IMG/VR virus record: IMGVR_UViG_3300009158_000053
Location: 1 to 60,461 of that record
Direction: 5' to 3' (one strand)
Source: a virus
Length of the DNA stretch: 60,461 bases
Shown here: in pieces, positions 46,739-54,836 of the stretch
Layout of the letters: the number at the start of each line of letters is the position of its first letter
Numbering within the stretch: the first letter of the stretch is position 1
The notes under the pieces: model-generated
What the model saw: only the letters and a program-made list of their open reading frames with translations
Databases searched by the model: none
What the model was told of the DNA's origin: nothing
Position numbers and translations under genes: made by a program

Positions 46739-49702
46739 ATGAGAAAAACATACGTTGGGTTGAGTGTGGTGATGAGCTCACTGCTCATCGTAACTAGTTT
46801 TGGAAGAGTAGATCCTACTCCTGAACAGCAACAGACTTTTGACAAAGAGATATTGCCTCTGCTTACAGAGCAATGTATGGATTGTCATTCTGTTACCAAA
46901 GGCAAAACTAAAGCAGGCCTTAGCTTAGATTCTCATGAAAGCCTCCTCAAAGGAGGAGAAAATGGCAAGGTAATCGACTTTCATAATATTAAAGAAAGCA
47001 CATTTATCAAAGCTATCAACTGGGATGGAGATCTTAGGATGCCTGAAAAGAAAAAGCTTTCTGATGAACAAATAGCTTTGCTGACTAAATGGATTGAACA
47101 AGGAGCTTATGATACGAGAGCTTCTGGAGAACTCAAAGACAAAAGAGATCATTGGGCATTCAAAGTACCTCAGGTTCCCAAGGTGCCAACAGTTAAAAAT
47201 GAATCTTGGTGCTATAATAAGCTTGATTATTTTATTCTTTCTAAATTAGAAGAAAAAGGCATCATACCTGCTCCTCTTGCAAGTAAAGAAATTTTACTAA
47301 GAAGAGCTTATTTTGATCTTATTGGTTTGCCTCCGACTCCAAAGGAAATTGAACAATTTATTCAAGATGAATCTCCAAAAGCTTATGAAAAAGTAATTGA
47401 TAGACTTTTAGCAGACAAAGGATATGGAGAAAGATGGGGAAGACATTGGTTGGATACTGCAAGATATTCAGATACCACTGGCATCACAACTTTTCAAAGG
47501 TTAGATGATTACCGTTTGCCATATGCTTGGACCTATAGAAATTGGGTTTTTGATGCTATCAACACAGACATGCCTTATGATACATTTTTAAAAAATCAAT
47601 TGGCTGCAGATAGAATTCCAGATAACAACGTTTCTAATTTAGCAGCTCTGGGATTCATGACCATTGGTCAACGATTCAACAATGTCAGTGATACAATAAA
47701 CGATCGTATTGATGCTGTAGGCAGAGGCATGTTGGGTTTGACTCTAGCCTGTATTCGTTGCCATGATCACAAATTTGATCCGTTGACCATTACAGACTAC
47801 TATGCTTTGAAGGGAGTATTTCTTAGCTGTACAGAACCAACCGAAGGACCAATAATTAGCAAAAAAGAAGGTTTCCAAGAATTTCAAACCAAACTAAATG
47901 AACTAGAACAAAAAGCAGTTGAAGCATTTTACAAGATTCAAAGAGAAGAAGCAGACTTCTTTGGCAAAAACGCTTCTTCTATAGCTGAGTATATTATTTT
48001 AATGGGCAAAGATTCAAATGCAGATCGTAAAAAGCTAGCTGCAGAGATTCAAACTAAAAATAAATGGGATGCTAGAATAGCAAGGCACATTGAGAGTGCA
48101 GTGGGTCGTCAATTTAATCCCAACGGCAAAATTCTAGGACCGTTCTTCAAATTAGTTCACACCAAAGAAAATAGAGAAGACGTCTTGTCTAAGATGTTGC
48201 AAGACACAAAAACATATTCCCCAATCGTAATCAATTTTCTTAAACAACAACCACAACCTTTGCCAGATGATATACATGCTGTCGCAGAATTAGTGGGCAA
48301 GTTGTTCCAAGAATTTGAATCTCAACGAGCAAATTTGTTTGTTCAAATAACCAACAACGCTTTTGATCCGGATGATAAGGATCCTTACAACATGGCTGTT
48401 TTTCCAACATCTTTGAATTTGGCTAAGAACATTAATTTTGAAACTATGAGAGTAGAAGCCAAGAAATGGTCTATTGAAATGCAAGACAAATTAAGAGCTT
48501 CCAATTTTATTCAACAAATTAATGAATTTAAACTCACCTCCAATAATGGTCTAGTTAGAGCCATGGCTGTTGAAGATGCAGCCAAACCCACAGACTCTCC
48601 TTTGTTTCCAAGAGGCAATCCACCTATACCTGGACAAGTCACTGTGGTACCTAGAAGATTTTTAGAAATATTGAATCCAGAAAAAACTCCTTTTAGTTCA
48701 AAAGAAAGTGGTCGACTAGAATTAGCAGAAGCCATTGCAAACAAAGATAATCCTTTGACAGCTCGAGTTTTGGTTAATAGGGTTTGGATGTATCATTTTG
48801 GTGAAGGTTTGGTTAAAACACCGGATGATTTAGGTAATTCGGCTGGCAATCCAACCCATCCAGAATTATTAGATTTCTTAGCAACTTGGTTTATGACAGA
48901 CTACGGTCCACAGAAACCAGCATGGAGTGTCAAGGCTTTGCACAAAGCAATCATGCTTTCCAAAGTATATCAACAATCTAGCAATACCTTTAGTGTAGAT
49001 ACATTAAAAGAATATAGCAAAATAGATCCAGGCAACAATCTTTTGTGGAGAGCTAATGTAAGAAGATTGGATTTTGAAGCTTATAGAGATTCTTTATTGA
49101 GCATGGGCAGAGTATTGCAAAGAGAGCCGTATGGAGGACCTTCTTTCAATGTTTCAGAAGAGCCAATCATTTTTAGAAGAACTGCTTATGCTTACATAGA
49201 CAGGTTAGATATGCCAGATGTATTGATGCAGTTTGATATGTCTAATCCAGATCAACCCAATACCCGCAGAGCCTCTACAGTAGTGCCTCAACAAGCTCTA
49301 TTCCTAATGAATAGTCCGTTAGTAGCAGAAGTAGTTCAAAAGATATCTCAACGCCCGGAATTAGTAGACGCTGTGGTCAAAGAAAAAAATACAGATAAAG
49401 GTATTACAGCAGTGTTCAAAATTGTTTTACAGCGTTATCCAACTCCTAAAGAAAGAAAGATGGCTTTGGATTTCTTAATCAAAGAAAATAAAGAACAAGC
49501 TAGTGTTAAAACCGGAGCTGAAACTATTACAGCTCAAGGTAAAAAATTAGCAGAAGCTAAATTTAAGCAACAAATGAATAACAAAGATCCTAAAAGAGCT
49601 ATTGTTAACCAAGGAGAATTGGTAGAACGCGTAGCATTCTCTCCTTGGGAAACACTGATTCAAGCTTTGATATTCTCAAATGAAGCTGCTTACGTAAATT
49701 AA
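46739..49702 (+). CDS. PSCyt1-DUF1549-DUF1553 protein (planctomycete-type cytochrome c fusion)
   Basis: A 987-residue exported protein starting one base after the DUF1501 stop. A signal/anchor helix (VGLSVVMSSLLIVT) precedes a PSCyt1-type cytochrome domain with one heme motif C46-M-D-C49-H50 and RMPEKKKLSDEQIALLTKWIEQG. DUF1549 follows (KLDYFILSKLEEKG; LRRAYFDLIGLPPTP; GERWGRHWLDTARYSD), a second C-x-x-C-H-like CIRCHDHKFDP near residue 340, then DUF1553 (DNPLTARVLVNRVWMYHFG; GNSAGNPTHPELLDFLA). It is full length for the family. In hosts it pairs with DUF1501; function unknown, suggested in surface or polysaccharide metabolism. Finding it in a phage is unusual. Confidence 0.92.
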   Translation: MRKTYVGLSVVMSSLLIVTSFGRVDPTPEQQQTFDKEILPLLTEQCMDCHSVTKGKTKAGLSLDSHESLLKGGENGKVIDFHNIKESTFIKAINWDGDLRMPEKKKLSDEQIALLTKWIEQGAYDTRASGELKDKRDHWAFKVPQVPKVPTVKNESWCYNKLDYFILSKLEEKGIIPAPLASKEILLRRAYFDLIGLPPTPKEIEQFIQDESPKAYEKVIDRLLADKGYGERWGRHWLDTARYSDTTGITTFQRLDDYRLPYAWTYRNWVFDAINTDMPYDTFLKNQLAADRIPDNNVSNLAALGFMTIGQRFNNVSDTINDRIDAVGRGMLGLTLACIRCHDHKFDPLTITDYYALKGVFLSCTEPTEGPIISKKEGFQEFQTKLNELEQKAVEAFYKIQREEADFFGKNASSIAEYIILMGKDSNADRKKLAAEIQTKNKWDARIARHIESAVGRQFNPNGKILGPFFKLVHTKENREDVLSKMLQDTKTYSPIVINFLKQQPQPLPDDIHAVAELVGKLFQEFESQRANLFVQITNNAFDPDDKDPYNMAVFPTSLNLAKNINFETMRVEAKKWSIEMQDKLRASNFIQQINEFKLTSNNGLVRAMAVEDAAKPTDSPLFPRGNPPIPGQVTVVPRRFLEILNPEKTPFSSKESGRLELAEAIANKDNPLTARVLVNRVWMYHFGEGLVKTPDDLGNSAGNPTHPELLDFLATWFMTDYGPQKPAWSVKALHKAIMLSKVYQQSSNTFSVDTLKEYSKIDPGNNLLWRANVRRLDFEAYRDSLLSMGRVLQREPYGGPSFNVSEEPIIFRRTAYAYIDRLDMPDVLMQFDMSNPDQPNTRRASTVVPQQALFLMNSPLVAEVVQKISQRPELVDAVVKEKNTDKGITAVFKIVLQRYPTPKERKMALDFLIKENKEQASVKTGAETITAQGKKLAEAKFKQQMNNKDPKRAIVNQGELVERVAFSPWETLIQALIFSNEAAYVN

Positions 49703-49728
49703 TTAACAAATTACATCAAAGCATAAAA

Positions 49729-49759
49729 AATGGGATAGGGAATTAAACCCTATCCCATT
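49729..49759. terminator. Bidirectional terminator
   Basis: A 12-bp stem AATGGGATAGGG / CCCTATCCCATT with A-rich sequence on one side and T-rich on the other. It lies between convergent transcripts ending at 49702 (plus) and 49780 (minus). Confidence 0.88.
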
Positions 49760-49779
49760 AAATTTTTAATTAACTACGC

Positions 49780-50013
49780 TTAAGCCCAGTTAATAGCAGA
49801 TGCACTAAGAACTGTTGTCGCACGGGCAACAACTGTTTCATTAGTCCAAACACCAGCTGCTGTATATTCAGCATCACCCTTCCAGAGAACTACTGGACGA
49901 GGAAGACCTTTGATACGAGCAATGACTGTCTTTTCTTCAAAAAGATCTCTTACTGCAATTACTTCTATTGTATCAAGAGTTACGGTTTGTTTGACTTGAG
50001 TTACTATTTCCAT
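49780..50013 (-). CDS. Small 77-residue protein downstream of structural genes
   Basis: It begins MEIVTQVKQTVTLDTIEVIA and is predominantly beta, with WKGDAEYTAAGVWTNE. It is the last gene of a minus-strand block of virion-type genes. An 83-nt gap with a CCTCTTA/TAAGAGG hairpin separates it from the gene upstream. Probably a small structural protein; not recognised. Confidence 0.55.
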   Translation of the reverse strand: MEIVTQVKQTVTLDTIEVIAVRDLFEEKTVIARIKGLPRPVVLWKGDAEYTAAGVWTNETVVARATTVLSASAINWA

Positions 50014-50059
50014 ATGTATTTTTTTTTATTTTGTTGGGGATTTACGGATTCGTTGTAAT

Positions 50060-50080
50060 CCTCTTACACCCATAAGAGGC
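50060..50080 (-). terminator. Hairpin between two minus-strand structural genes
   Basis: CCTCTTA and TAAGAGG (7 bp) around loop CACCCA on the plus strand, within an 83-nt gap after the stop of the beta-roll gene. It lacks a clear T tract and may be a weak terminator or an RNA-processing/stability element. Confidence 0.4.
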
Positions 50081-50096
50081 GATTCCTTATAGATAT

Positions 50097-51419
50097 TTAG
50101 GCTCTAACGGCTGTTAAAGAACCAGAATTTGTAACAGTTATGTTATAAGCAGTTCCGTTTGGTGATTTCATACGAATGTAATTCACACCAGCATTTCCAG
50201 CTTGAAGAACTTCTTGGTCATTTGAAACAAGAGATACCCATCCATCATTGCTTCCAGAAAGATTTGGATTAAAACTGAATAAACCAGTATCTCCATCTCC
50301 AGTATCAAATCCATAACCAACATTACCAGGTCCACCGGCTGGAAATCCAGAACTAGCTATTACATTCCCGAAAGATACCAAATTATTAACAAATGTAGTA
50401 TCATTTTTACATGATGTAATACAAGATCCAATAATATGAACATTATAGTGTCCATTTACAGTATTTTCTCCACCACCCAAGATACTAGAACAGTTACCAT
50501 TGACAGCGTTACTACATCCACCAGCAATTACAGAACTGTGAGAATTGGCTCCGACTGTATTATTTAAACCGCCACCGATGGAAGAATTGCAAGCACAAGC
50601 ATTAATTACATTGTTATATCCACCGGCTATGGTTGAACCGATGGCATGTCGACAAATATCATTACTATAACCACCACCAATAGTACCAGAATCTCCACAA
50701 GCATGAATGCTATTATTGGACCCCCCACCAATGACTCCACCATCTGTGTTCCAAGTTATTTCATTGCTATAGCCACCGCTAACTGTGTTGTAAGCTCCGT
50801 TCCAAGAACAATTATCATATCCGCCGCTAATTGTAGAAGCATATCCACTAACACTGTTATTATATCCACCTGAAATTGTACCAGAATCGCCTTCTATATA
50901 ATTGCTATAACCGCCACCAATAGTAGCACAGTCCGCATAATCAATAGTATTATTACGTCCACCACCTATAGTAGCTTCATCTCCGCAATAAATTTCATTA
51001 CAAGAACCACCTCCTATAGAACCCCCATGAGTACAATCTCCAGAGCCTATACAATTGTACTTTCCTCCGGCAATTGTAGAACTTCCGCCGCACACATAAT
51101 TGCCCTGACCACCACCAATTACAGGAGCCCATCCACATTGTAAAGTGTTGTTTCTACCACCAGAGATGGTAGAACCTTCTTCAGAATTAATAGTATTACC
51201 ACACCCACCACCAATTACAGAACAGCTAGATCCGTTAATATCATTATTACCACATATAGGTGCTATAGAATTTTGATTGTCTAAAGAGTAAGCTCCTACA
51301 TCAGAGATAAGAACTCTGAATTCATTTGAACCATCATTACAAATCCCTATCAAATAATCACAGGTTTGGGGATTAGTATTTTCACAAAAATCATTAAAAG
51401 TTTGGGTCTTGAGTGCCAT
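50097..51419 (-). CDS. Fibre protein with hyper-regular IGGGxxN repeats (YadA-head-like beta-roll)
   Basis: A 440-residue protein. MALKTQTFNDF then CDYLIGI resembles the anchoring start of the protein at 23402. Residues about 65-340 contain roughly 15 copies of a unit such as STISGGYNNSVSG or ATIGGGRNNTI, spaced by about 14-24 residues with many Cys and Asn, like the left-handed beta-rolls of trimeric autotransporter heads and certain phage fibres. The C-terminal 100 residues form a non-repeat tip (GYGFDTGDGDTGLFSFNP). Repeat-driven variation in length is likely. A late-like box precedes it. Confidence 0.75.
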   Translation of the reverse strand: MALKTQTFNDFCENTNPQTCDYLIGICNDGSNEFRVLISDVGAYSLDNQNSIAPICGNNDINGSSCSVIGGGCGNTINSEEGSTISGGRNNTLQCGWAPVIGGGQGNYVCGGSSTIAGGKYNCIGSGDCTHGGSIGGGSCNEIYCGDEATIGGGRNNTIDYADCATIGGGYSNYIEGDSGTISGGYNNSVSGYASTISGGYDNCSWNGAYNTVSGGYSNEITWNTDGGVIGGGSNNSIHACGDSGTIGGGYSNDICRHAIGSTIAGGYNNVINACACNSSIGGGLNNTVGANSHSSVIAGGCSNAVNGNCSSILGGGENTVNGHYNVHIIGSCITSCKNDTTFVNNLVSFGNVIASSGFPAGGPGNVGYGFDTGDGDTGLFSFNPNLSGSNDGWVSLVSNDQEVLQAGNAGVNYIRMKSPNGTAYNITVTNSGSLTAVRA

Positions 51420-51426
51420 ATATGTT

Positions 51427-51434
51427 ATATTTAT
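51427..51434 (-). promoter_or_regulatory. T4-late-like promoter box ATAAATAT (minus strand)
   Basis: ATAAATAT on the minus strand ends 7 nt before the ATG at 51419. Confidence 0.5.
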
Positions 51435-51931
51435 CCTTGGTTAGTTACTATTCCTTCACCTTTAGTAATAGTTATGATAGATTTGCCATTTGTTCCTACC
51501 ATACTATTTTCATAACGATCTGGTTCGATGGTTTTATAAGCCAAAACTGCACCATATTGTAAAGAAAAACTATAAATTTGACCGTTAATTTCAAAACCGA
51601 CCGGTAATTCATAAGCAGTCAAATTACCAACCGTGGTATTATCAATAGTAGCAGAAGAAATTTTACAAGCAGAAAGTACTTTTAAGGTTTGATAATTTCC
51701 TTCATGAACTGCATTGTCATCTACAAAATCAAAACCATTATCGTCTTCTTTCTGGCGAATTACGTTGATTAACTCGGTTAGTAAGTCATTTGTATCTTCT
51801 GCATTAACAGAATAGGTAGACTGAGCAAACAAGGGTCTACCAGCATTGTTAACCACTCTTAACCAAGAATTACAATACCCTACATTAGGGTTAACACCAT
51901 CTTCTACTTTCGGTATTAAATTTGAAGCCAT
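51431..51931 (-). CDS. Structural protein, 166 aa
   Basis: It begins MASNLIPKVEDGVNPNVGYC; a beta-rich C-terminal half (ELPVGFEINGQIYSFSLQYG) follows an acidic helical centre. It is 11 nt upstream of the beta-roll fibre gene. By position it is likely a fibre-connector or tail protein. No family is recognised. Confidence 0.6.
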   Translation of the reverse strand: MASNLIPKVEDGVNPNVGYCNSWLRVVNNAGRPLFAQSTYSVNAEDTNDLLTELINVIRQKEDDNGFDFVDDNAVHEGNYQTLKVLSACKISSATIDNTTVGNLTAYELPVGFEINGQIYSFSLQYGAVLAYKTIEPDRYENSMVGTNGKSIITITKGEGIVTNQG

Positions 51932-52010
51932 ATTATTTACTTATTCTAAAAGATTATCCACATGATTGTTTTGATAGAGATTTTTTTAAACAAAGAGTTA
52001 TTATTATAAT

Positions 52011-52826
52011 ATGATCTTTTTTAATTCTTCTATGCCTCGGAGTATGTCTACATTATTGCAATGTATTCTTAACCAAAACTCAAGCATAGCAGCAACTCCT
52101 ACAGATCCGGTTTTAGAATATTTGTATGGAGCCCGTATGAATTATACCAACACTCCAGAAGTTAAAGCCATTGACACAGAGTTAGCTGTTAGGGCTTGGA
52201 GAGGTTTTTGTTGGGGCGGTTTAAAAGGATATTCAGAATCTTATAGTAATAGACCCCATTTATGTATTAAGACCCGTGGAGGAACCATCCACTATCGTTG
52301 GTTTGAAGCCTTTATGCCATACAAACCTAAAATGATATGTATGGTAAGAGATCTTAAAAGTATCATGGCTTCTATGGAAAAGATTTATCGCAAGAGACAA
52401 GAAAGTCATCAATCTATTCAAAACCATAGTAAAATGACTGGAACCTCTACAGCCAAGAGAGTAGTAGAATGGTCTAAATCAGTACCAGTTGGTATGGCCC
52501 TAGAAAGAATGGAACAATGTTTTTTAGAAAGTATAGATCAAAGTGTTCTATATATTAGAGCAGAAGATCTAACCACCAACCCTTTTACAGAATTAAATAG
52601 AATTTACAATTATTTAGGTCTACCTCCTTTTAGCCATGATTTTGATAATGTGGAACAATCTATTAAAGAAGATGATGCGGTTTATGGATTGACTCCTGAT
52701 CTACACACCATCAGACGTAAAATTTCTCCAGTTAAAATAGACTATGAAGAAATTTTAGGCAAAGATGTTTGTCTCTGGATAGATAACAATTTTCAAAAAT
52801 ATCAACAACAATTTGGTTATATTTAA
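52011..52826 (+). CDS. Sulfotransferase (PAPS-dependent)
   Basis: A 271-residue protein of normal length for the family. MIFFNSSMPRSMSTLLQCIL holds the 5'-phosphosulfate binding loop (S-M-P-R-S-x-S-T), MICMVRDLKSIMASMEKI holds the 3'-phosphate-binding R-D...S, and YIRAEDLTTNPFTELNRIYNYLG is the conserved Y-E-D-L...P-x-x...I-x-x-F-L-G block. It transfers sulfate from PAPS to a glycan, protein or small molecule. It differs clearly from the shorter protein at 1787, so the phage has two separate sulfotransferases. PAPS must come from the host. Confidence 0.85.
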   Translation: MIFFNSSMPRSMSTLLQCILNQNSSIAATPTDPVLEYLYGARMNYTNTPEVKAIDTELAVRAWRGFCWGGLKGYSESYSNRPHLCIKTRGGTIHYRWFEAFMPYKPKMICMVRDLKSIMASMEKIYRKRQESHQSIQNHSKMTGTSTAKRVVEWSKSVPVGMALERMEQCFLESIDQSVLYIRAEDLTTNPFTELNRIYNYLGLPPFSHDFDNVEQSIKEDDAVYGLTPDLHTIRRKISPVKIDYEEILGKDVCLWIDNNFQKYQQQFGYI

Positions 52827-52839
52827 AGACAAAATCAAG

Positions 52840-52868
52840 TTGCTCTTTCCCTACAATAGAGATATTAT
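52840..52868 (+). promoter_or_regulatory. Sigma70-like promoter giving a leaderless start
   Basis: TTGCTC, 17-nt spacer beginning TTTCCC, TATTAT ending 6 nt before the ATG at 52875. Confidence 0.6.
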
Positions 52869-52874
52869 AATTTT

Positions 52875-53276
52875 ATGGAAAATTCAAATCAAAGACGTCT
52901 TTTGGTCAATGCTATTATTACTCCAGACGGTACTAGAATAGAATCCAAGCATCGACATGATTATGTATGCTATAAAGATGCTAATGGAGAAGTTTATATG
53001 GTAGATGGTGGCTCAGATTATATTCGCAGGAGTGTAAATGCTACTCCGGCTATAGATGATTGTGTTTATACAGAGGATTCCCATATGAGAATACGAGAGA
53101 CATTTAGATGGGGTACAAGAGGTAAGGATGGTAAACAACCTCTGGAAAGAATGATATTGTCTTCTTTAGAAACAGCTCATATCGAAGCTATACTAGAAAC
53201 CCAATTTCATATAGAAGAACATATTAAAAATGTTTTTGAAAACGAATTGATTTTTAGAAAAACAAATTTACAATAA
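52875..53276 (+). CDS. Conserved phage protein with HRHDY and WGTRGKDG motifs
   Basis: A 133-residue protein. SKHRHDYVCYKDANGEVYMVDGG, then RETFRWGTRGKDGKQPL, form blocks that I recall from small ORFs of many large myoviruses. The fold is probably a small beta-barrel with helical C-terminus (SLETAHIEAILETQ). Function unknown. It heads a long run of small accessory genes and has its own promoter. Confidence 0.65.
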   Translation: MENSNQRRLLVNAIITPDGTRIESKHRHDYVCYKDANGEVYMVDGGSDYIRRSVNATPAIDDCVYTEDSHMRIRETFRWGTRGKDGKQPLERMILSSLETAHIEAILETQFHIEEHIKNVFENELIFRKTNLQ

Positions 53277-53282
53277 AAAAAT

Positions 53283-53465
53283 ATGACAACAACTAATAAC
53301 CAAGCAAAAGTATTTCAACTCTGTACAGAACTAGAAGAAACCAAGAAACGCAAGAAGCATGTGGTAGGAGCTTTCAATGATGAAATTAAACGTCTTCAGG
53401 CAGAGATTAAAGATCTAGTAAACCCAGAAGAAGCAGTAGACATCCACGGAGACGATCTACCCTAA
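53283..53465 (+). CDS. Small coiled-coil protein, 60 aa
   Basis: MTTTNNQAKVFQLCTELEET followed by a Lys/Glu-rich heptad segment (FNDEIKRLQAEIKDLV) and an acidic tail. It starts 6 nt after the previous stop. Likely oligomeric; no function assigned. Confidence 0.55.
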   Translation: MTTTNNQAKVFQLCTELEETKKRKKHVVGAFNDEIKRLQAEIKDLVNPEEAVDIHGDDLP

Positions 53466-53467
53466 GC

Positions 53468-53665
53468 ATGGCTACATTATACCTATCCCAGGTTGGTTCT
53501 GCCCTAGAAGCTGAACTGGCTGCTAAGAATGAACATATAGCAGAATTGGAAAAACAAATAATTTTCCTAACAAAACAAAGAGATCTAATTAAAGAAAAAT
53601 GGGAAGATCTTATGGAACACTTAGAAAAAGTTCCTCAATTTAATTATGAAACACAAAATCACTAA
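53468..53665 (+). CDS. Small coiled-coil protein, 65 aa
   Basis: MATLYLSQVGSALEAELAAK leads into about 40 residues of heptads (HIAELEKQIIFLTKQRDL). It begins 2 nt after the preceding coiled-coil gene and overlaps the next by 20 nt; the two coiled-coil peptides may associate. Confidence 0.55.
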   Translation: MATLYLSQVGSALEAELAAKNEHIAELEKQIIFLTKQRDLIKEKWEDLMEHLEKVPQFNYETQNH

Positions 53666-53888
53666 ACAAGATTATTGTTATGAATGTGGAGATGGTTGTT
53701 GTGTTGAATGGGGTACTGTATGGAAAGTGGGAGACCAAGAAGTCTATAGAGGACTGGACAATGACTCTGCTATTGTAGACATATTGAAACATTTTGGAAT
53801 TCAAGTAGAATTGGTGTTACTAGATCTGGAAGGAGAATCTGTAGCTTCTATTCAAAGTTATGAAGATCTAAATCAAGAAACAGAATAA
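53646..53888 (+). CDS. Small YECGDGCC-motif protein (paralogue 1)
   Basis: An 80-residue protein starting MKHKITKQDYCYECGDGCCV. It is clearly related to the protein at 57800 (MKHKISIKPYSYECGDGCCS), with the same order of segments: C-rich start, G..V/E.YR/HR, then HFGIQVELVLLDLEGE vs ALGIQVEIVNLDIDTGE. The C-x-x-G-D-G-C-C cluster could bind metal. Function unknown. Confidence 0.65.
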   Translation: MKHKITKQDYCYECGDGCCVEWGTVWKVGDQEVYRGLDNDSAIVDILKHFGIQVELVLLDLEGESVASIQSYEDLNQETE

Positions 53889-53891
53889 ATT

Positions 53892-54740
53892 ATGAATATT
53901 TGTAATTTAAAATTTGACCATATTAAAAATCATCATACAATAAAAGAAATCTTTGACATTTACAAAACTGGAAATTATAATTCTGAATTACTTCTTCAAC
54001 ACAGCTTAATACACCTTATGAATATATCAGCTCAAAATAAAAAACAAGAATTACTAAAAACTATTGGAGACATAGAATCAAACTCTCAAATATTGTATAG
54101 TCTTTTGAATAAAATATATGATTCTCCGTACACACCCCCTAGCTTAGAAGACGAGAAAAAATTTGTAGACACTTGTCATTATTTACAAATGTGTGCTAGG
54201 CAAGCTCTACAAACTACTGGTTATTATAAAAAATTGTCAGGAGTTCCTAGAAAACAGTATGCACCAGAAGAACTAGAAGGAGACCTTTCAGAATTTTCTG
54301 AGTTTATAAAAGTAGAATTTAATAAATTAGAAGAACAAATAAAAGAGGGCAACAAATATAAACCTATTCAGGAACCAGACTCCACCAAAGAAGAATGGTT
54401 ACAATCCGTAGAACGAGCCAAGACTTATTACTCAAAAATTTATAATGAGGCAAAAGAATTTTTTGATAATAATGAAGACAAATATTGGTGCGTAGAACCA
54501 GTAGAGACCCATATTATTTTGGATGAAAAAATCATTAATATGGCTAAAGGATATATGATAGGCCCGGTTGGATTATTCCGAAACAATTTGATAGAAGCAA
54601 TTGTTCAATCATTTGACAATTTGCCAGAAATGCAGCTCTTTCTTGAAGTTCAAAGCAAAACCAAAGATATGGTATTGTATATGATCTACGAACAAGCCGG
54701 AAAGCATTTCTTTAGAGGCAACTTTGTATATAAAATGTAA
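53892..54740 (+). CDS. Helical 282-residue protein, unknown function
   Basis: An all-helical, charged protein starting MNICNLKFDHIKNHHTIKEI. Cys/His/Trp residues are scattered without clear motif (DTCHYLQMCARQAL). The C-terminal 70 residues are the most hydrophobic but have no membrane helix. It lies between small accessory genes; its stop overlaps the next ATG (TAATG). Confidence 0.6.
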   Translation: MNICNLKFDHIKNHHTIKEIFDIYKTGNYNSELLLQHSLIHLMNISAQNKKQELLKTIGDIESNSQILYSLLNKIYDSPYTPPSLEDEKKFVDTCHYLQMCARQALQTTGYYKKLSGVPRKQYAPEELEGDLSEFSEFIKVEFNKLEEQIKEGNKYKPIQEPDSTKEEWLQSVERAKTYYSKIYNEAKEFFDNNEDKYWCVEPVETHIILDEKIINMAKGYMIGPVGLFRNNLIEAIVQSFDNLPEMQLFLEVQSKTKDMVLYMIYEQAGKHFFRGNFVYKM

Positions 54741-54832
54741 TGAGATACGGTTCTTTTCTTGCTTTTGCTGCATTTATATTATATTTTGGTTACTCGGGAT
54801 GGTGGATATTTTTAGCAGTTTTATTTCTATAA
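54740..54832 (+). CDS. 30-residue membrane peptide
   Basis: MRYGSFLAFAAFILYFGYSG then WWIFLAVLFL: nearly all hydrophobic, a single or hairpin membrane segment. Its ATG overlaps the TAA of the upstream gene and the next gene starts 4 nt later. Too short to be sure, but context and composition are good. Confidence 0.45.
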   Translation: MRYGSFLAFAAFILYFGYSGWWIFLAVLFL

Positions 54833-54836
54833 TTTT

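Noticed and set aside
45370-49702. Bacterial chromosome contamination at the DUF1501/DUF1553 genes
   Set aside because: Considered because of the host-like families. AT-rich composition, the TAATATG gene junction, the exact phage late box in front and phage genes on both sides fit the phage. Coverage data would be decisive.
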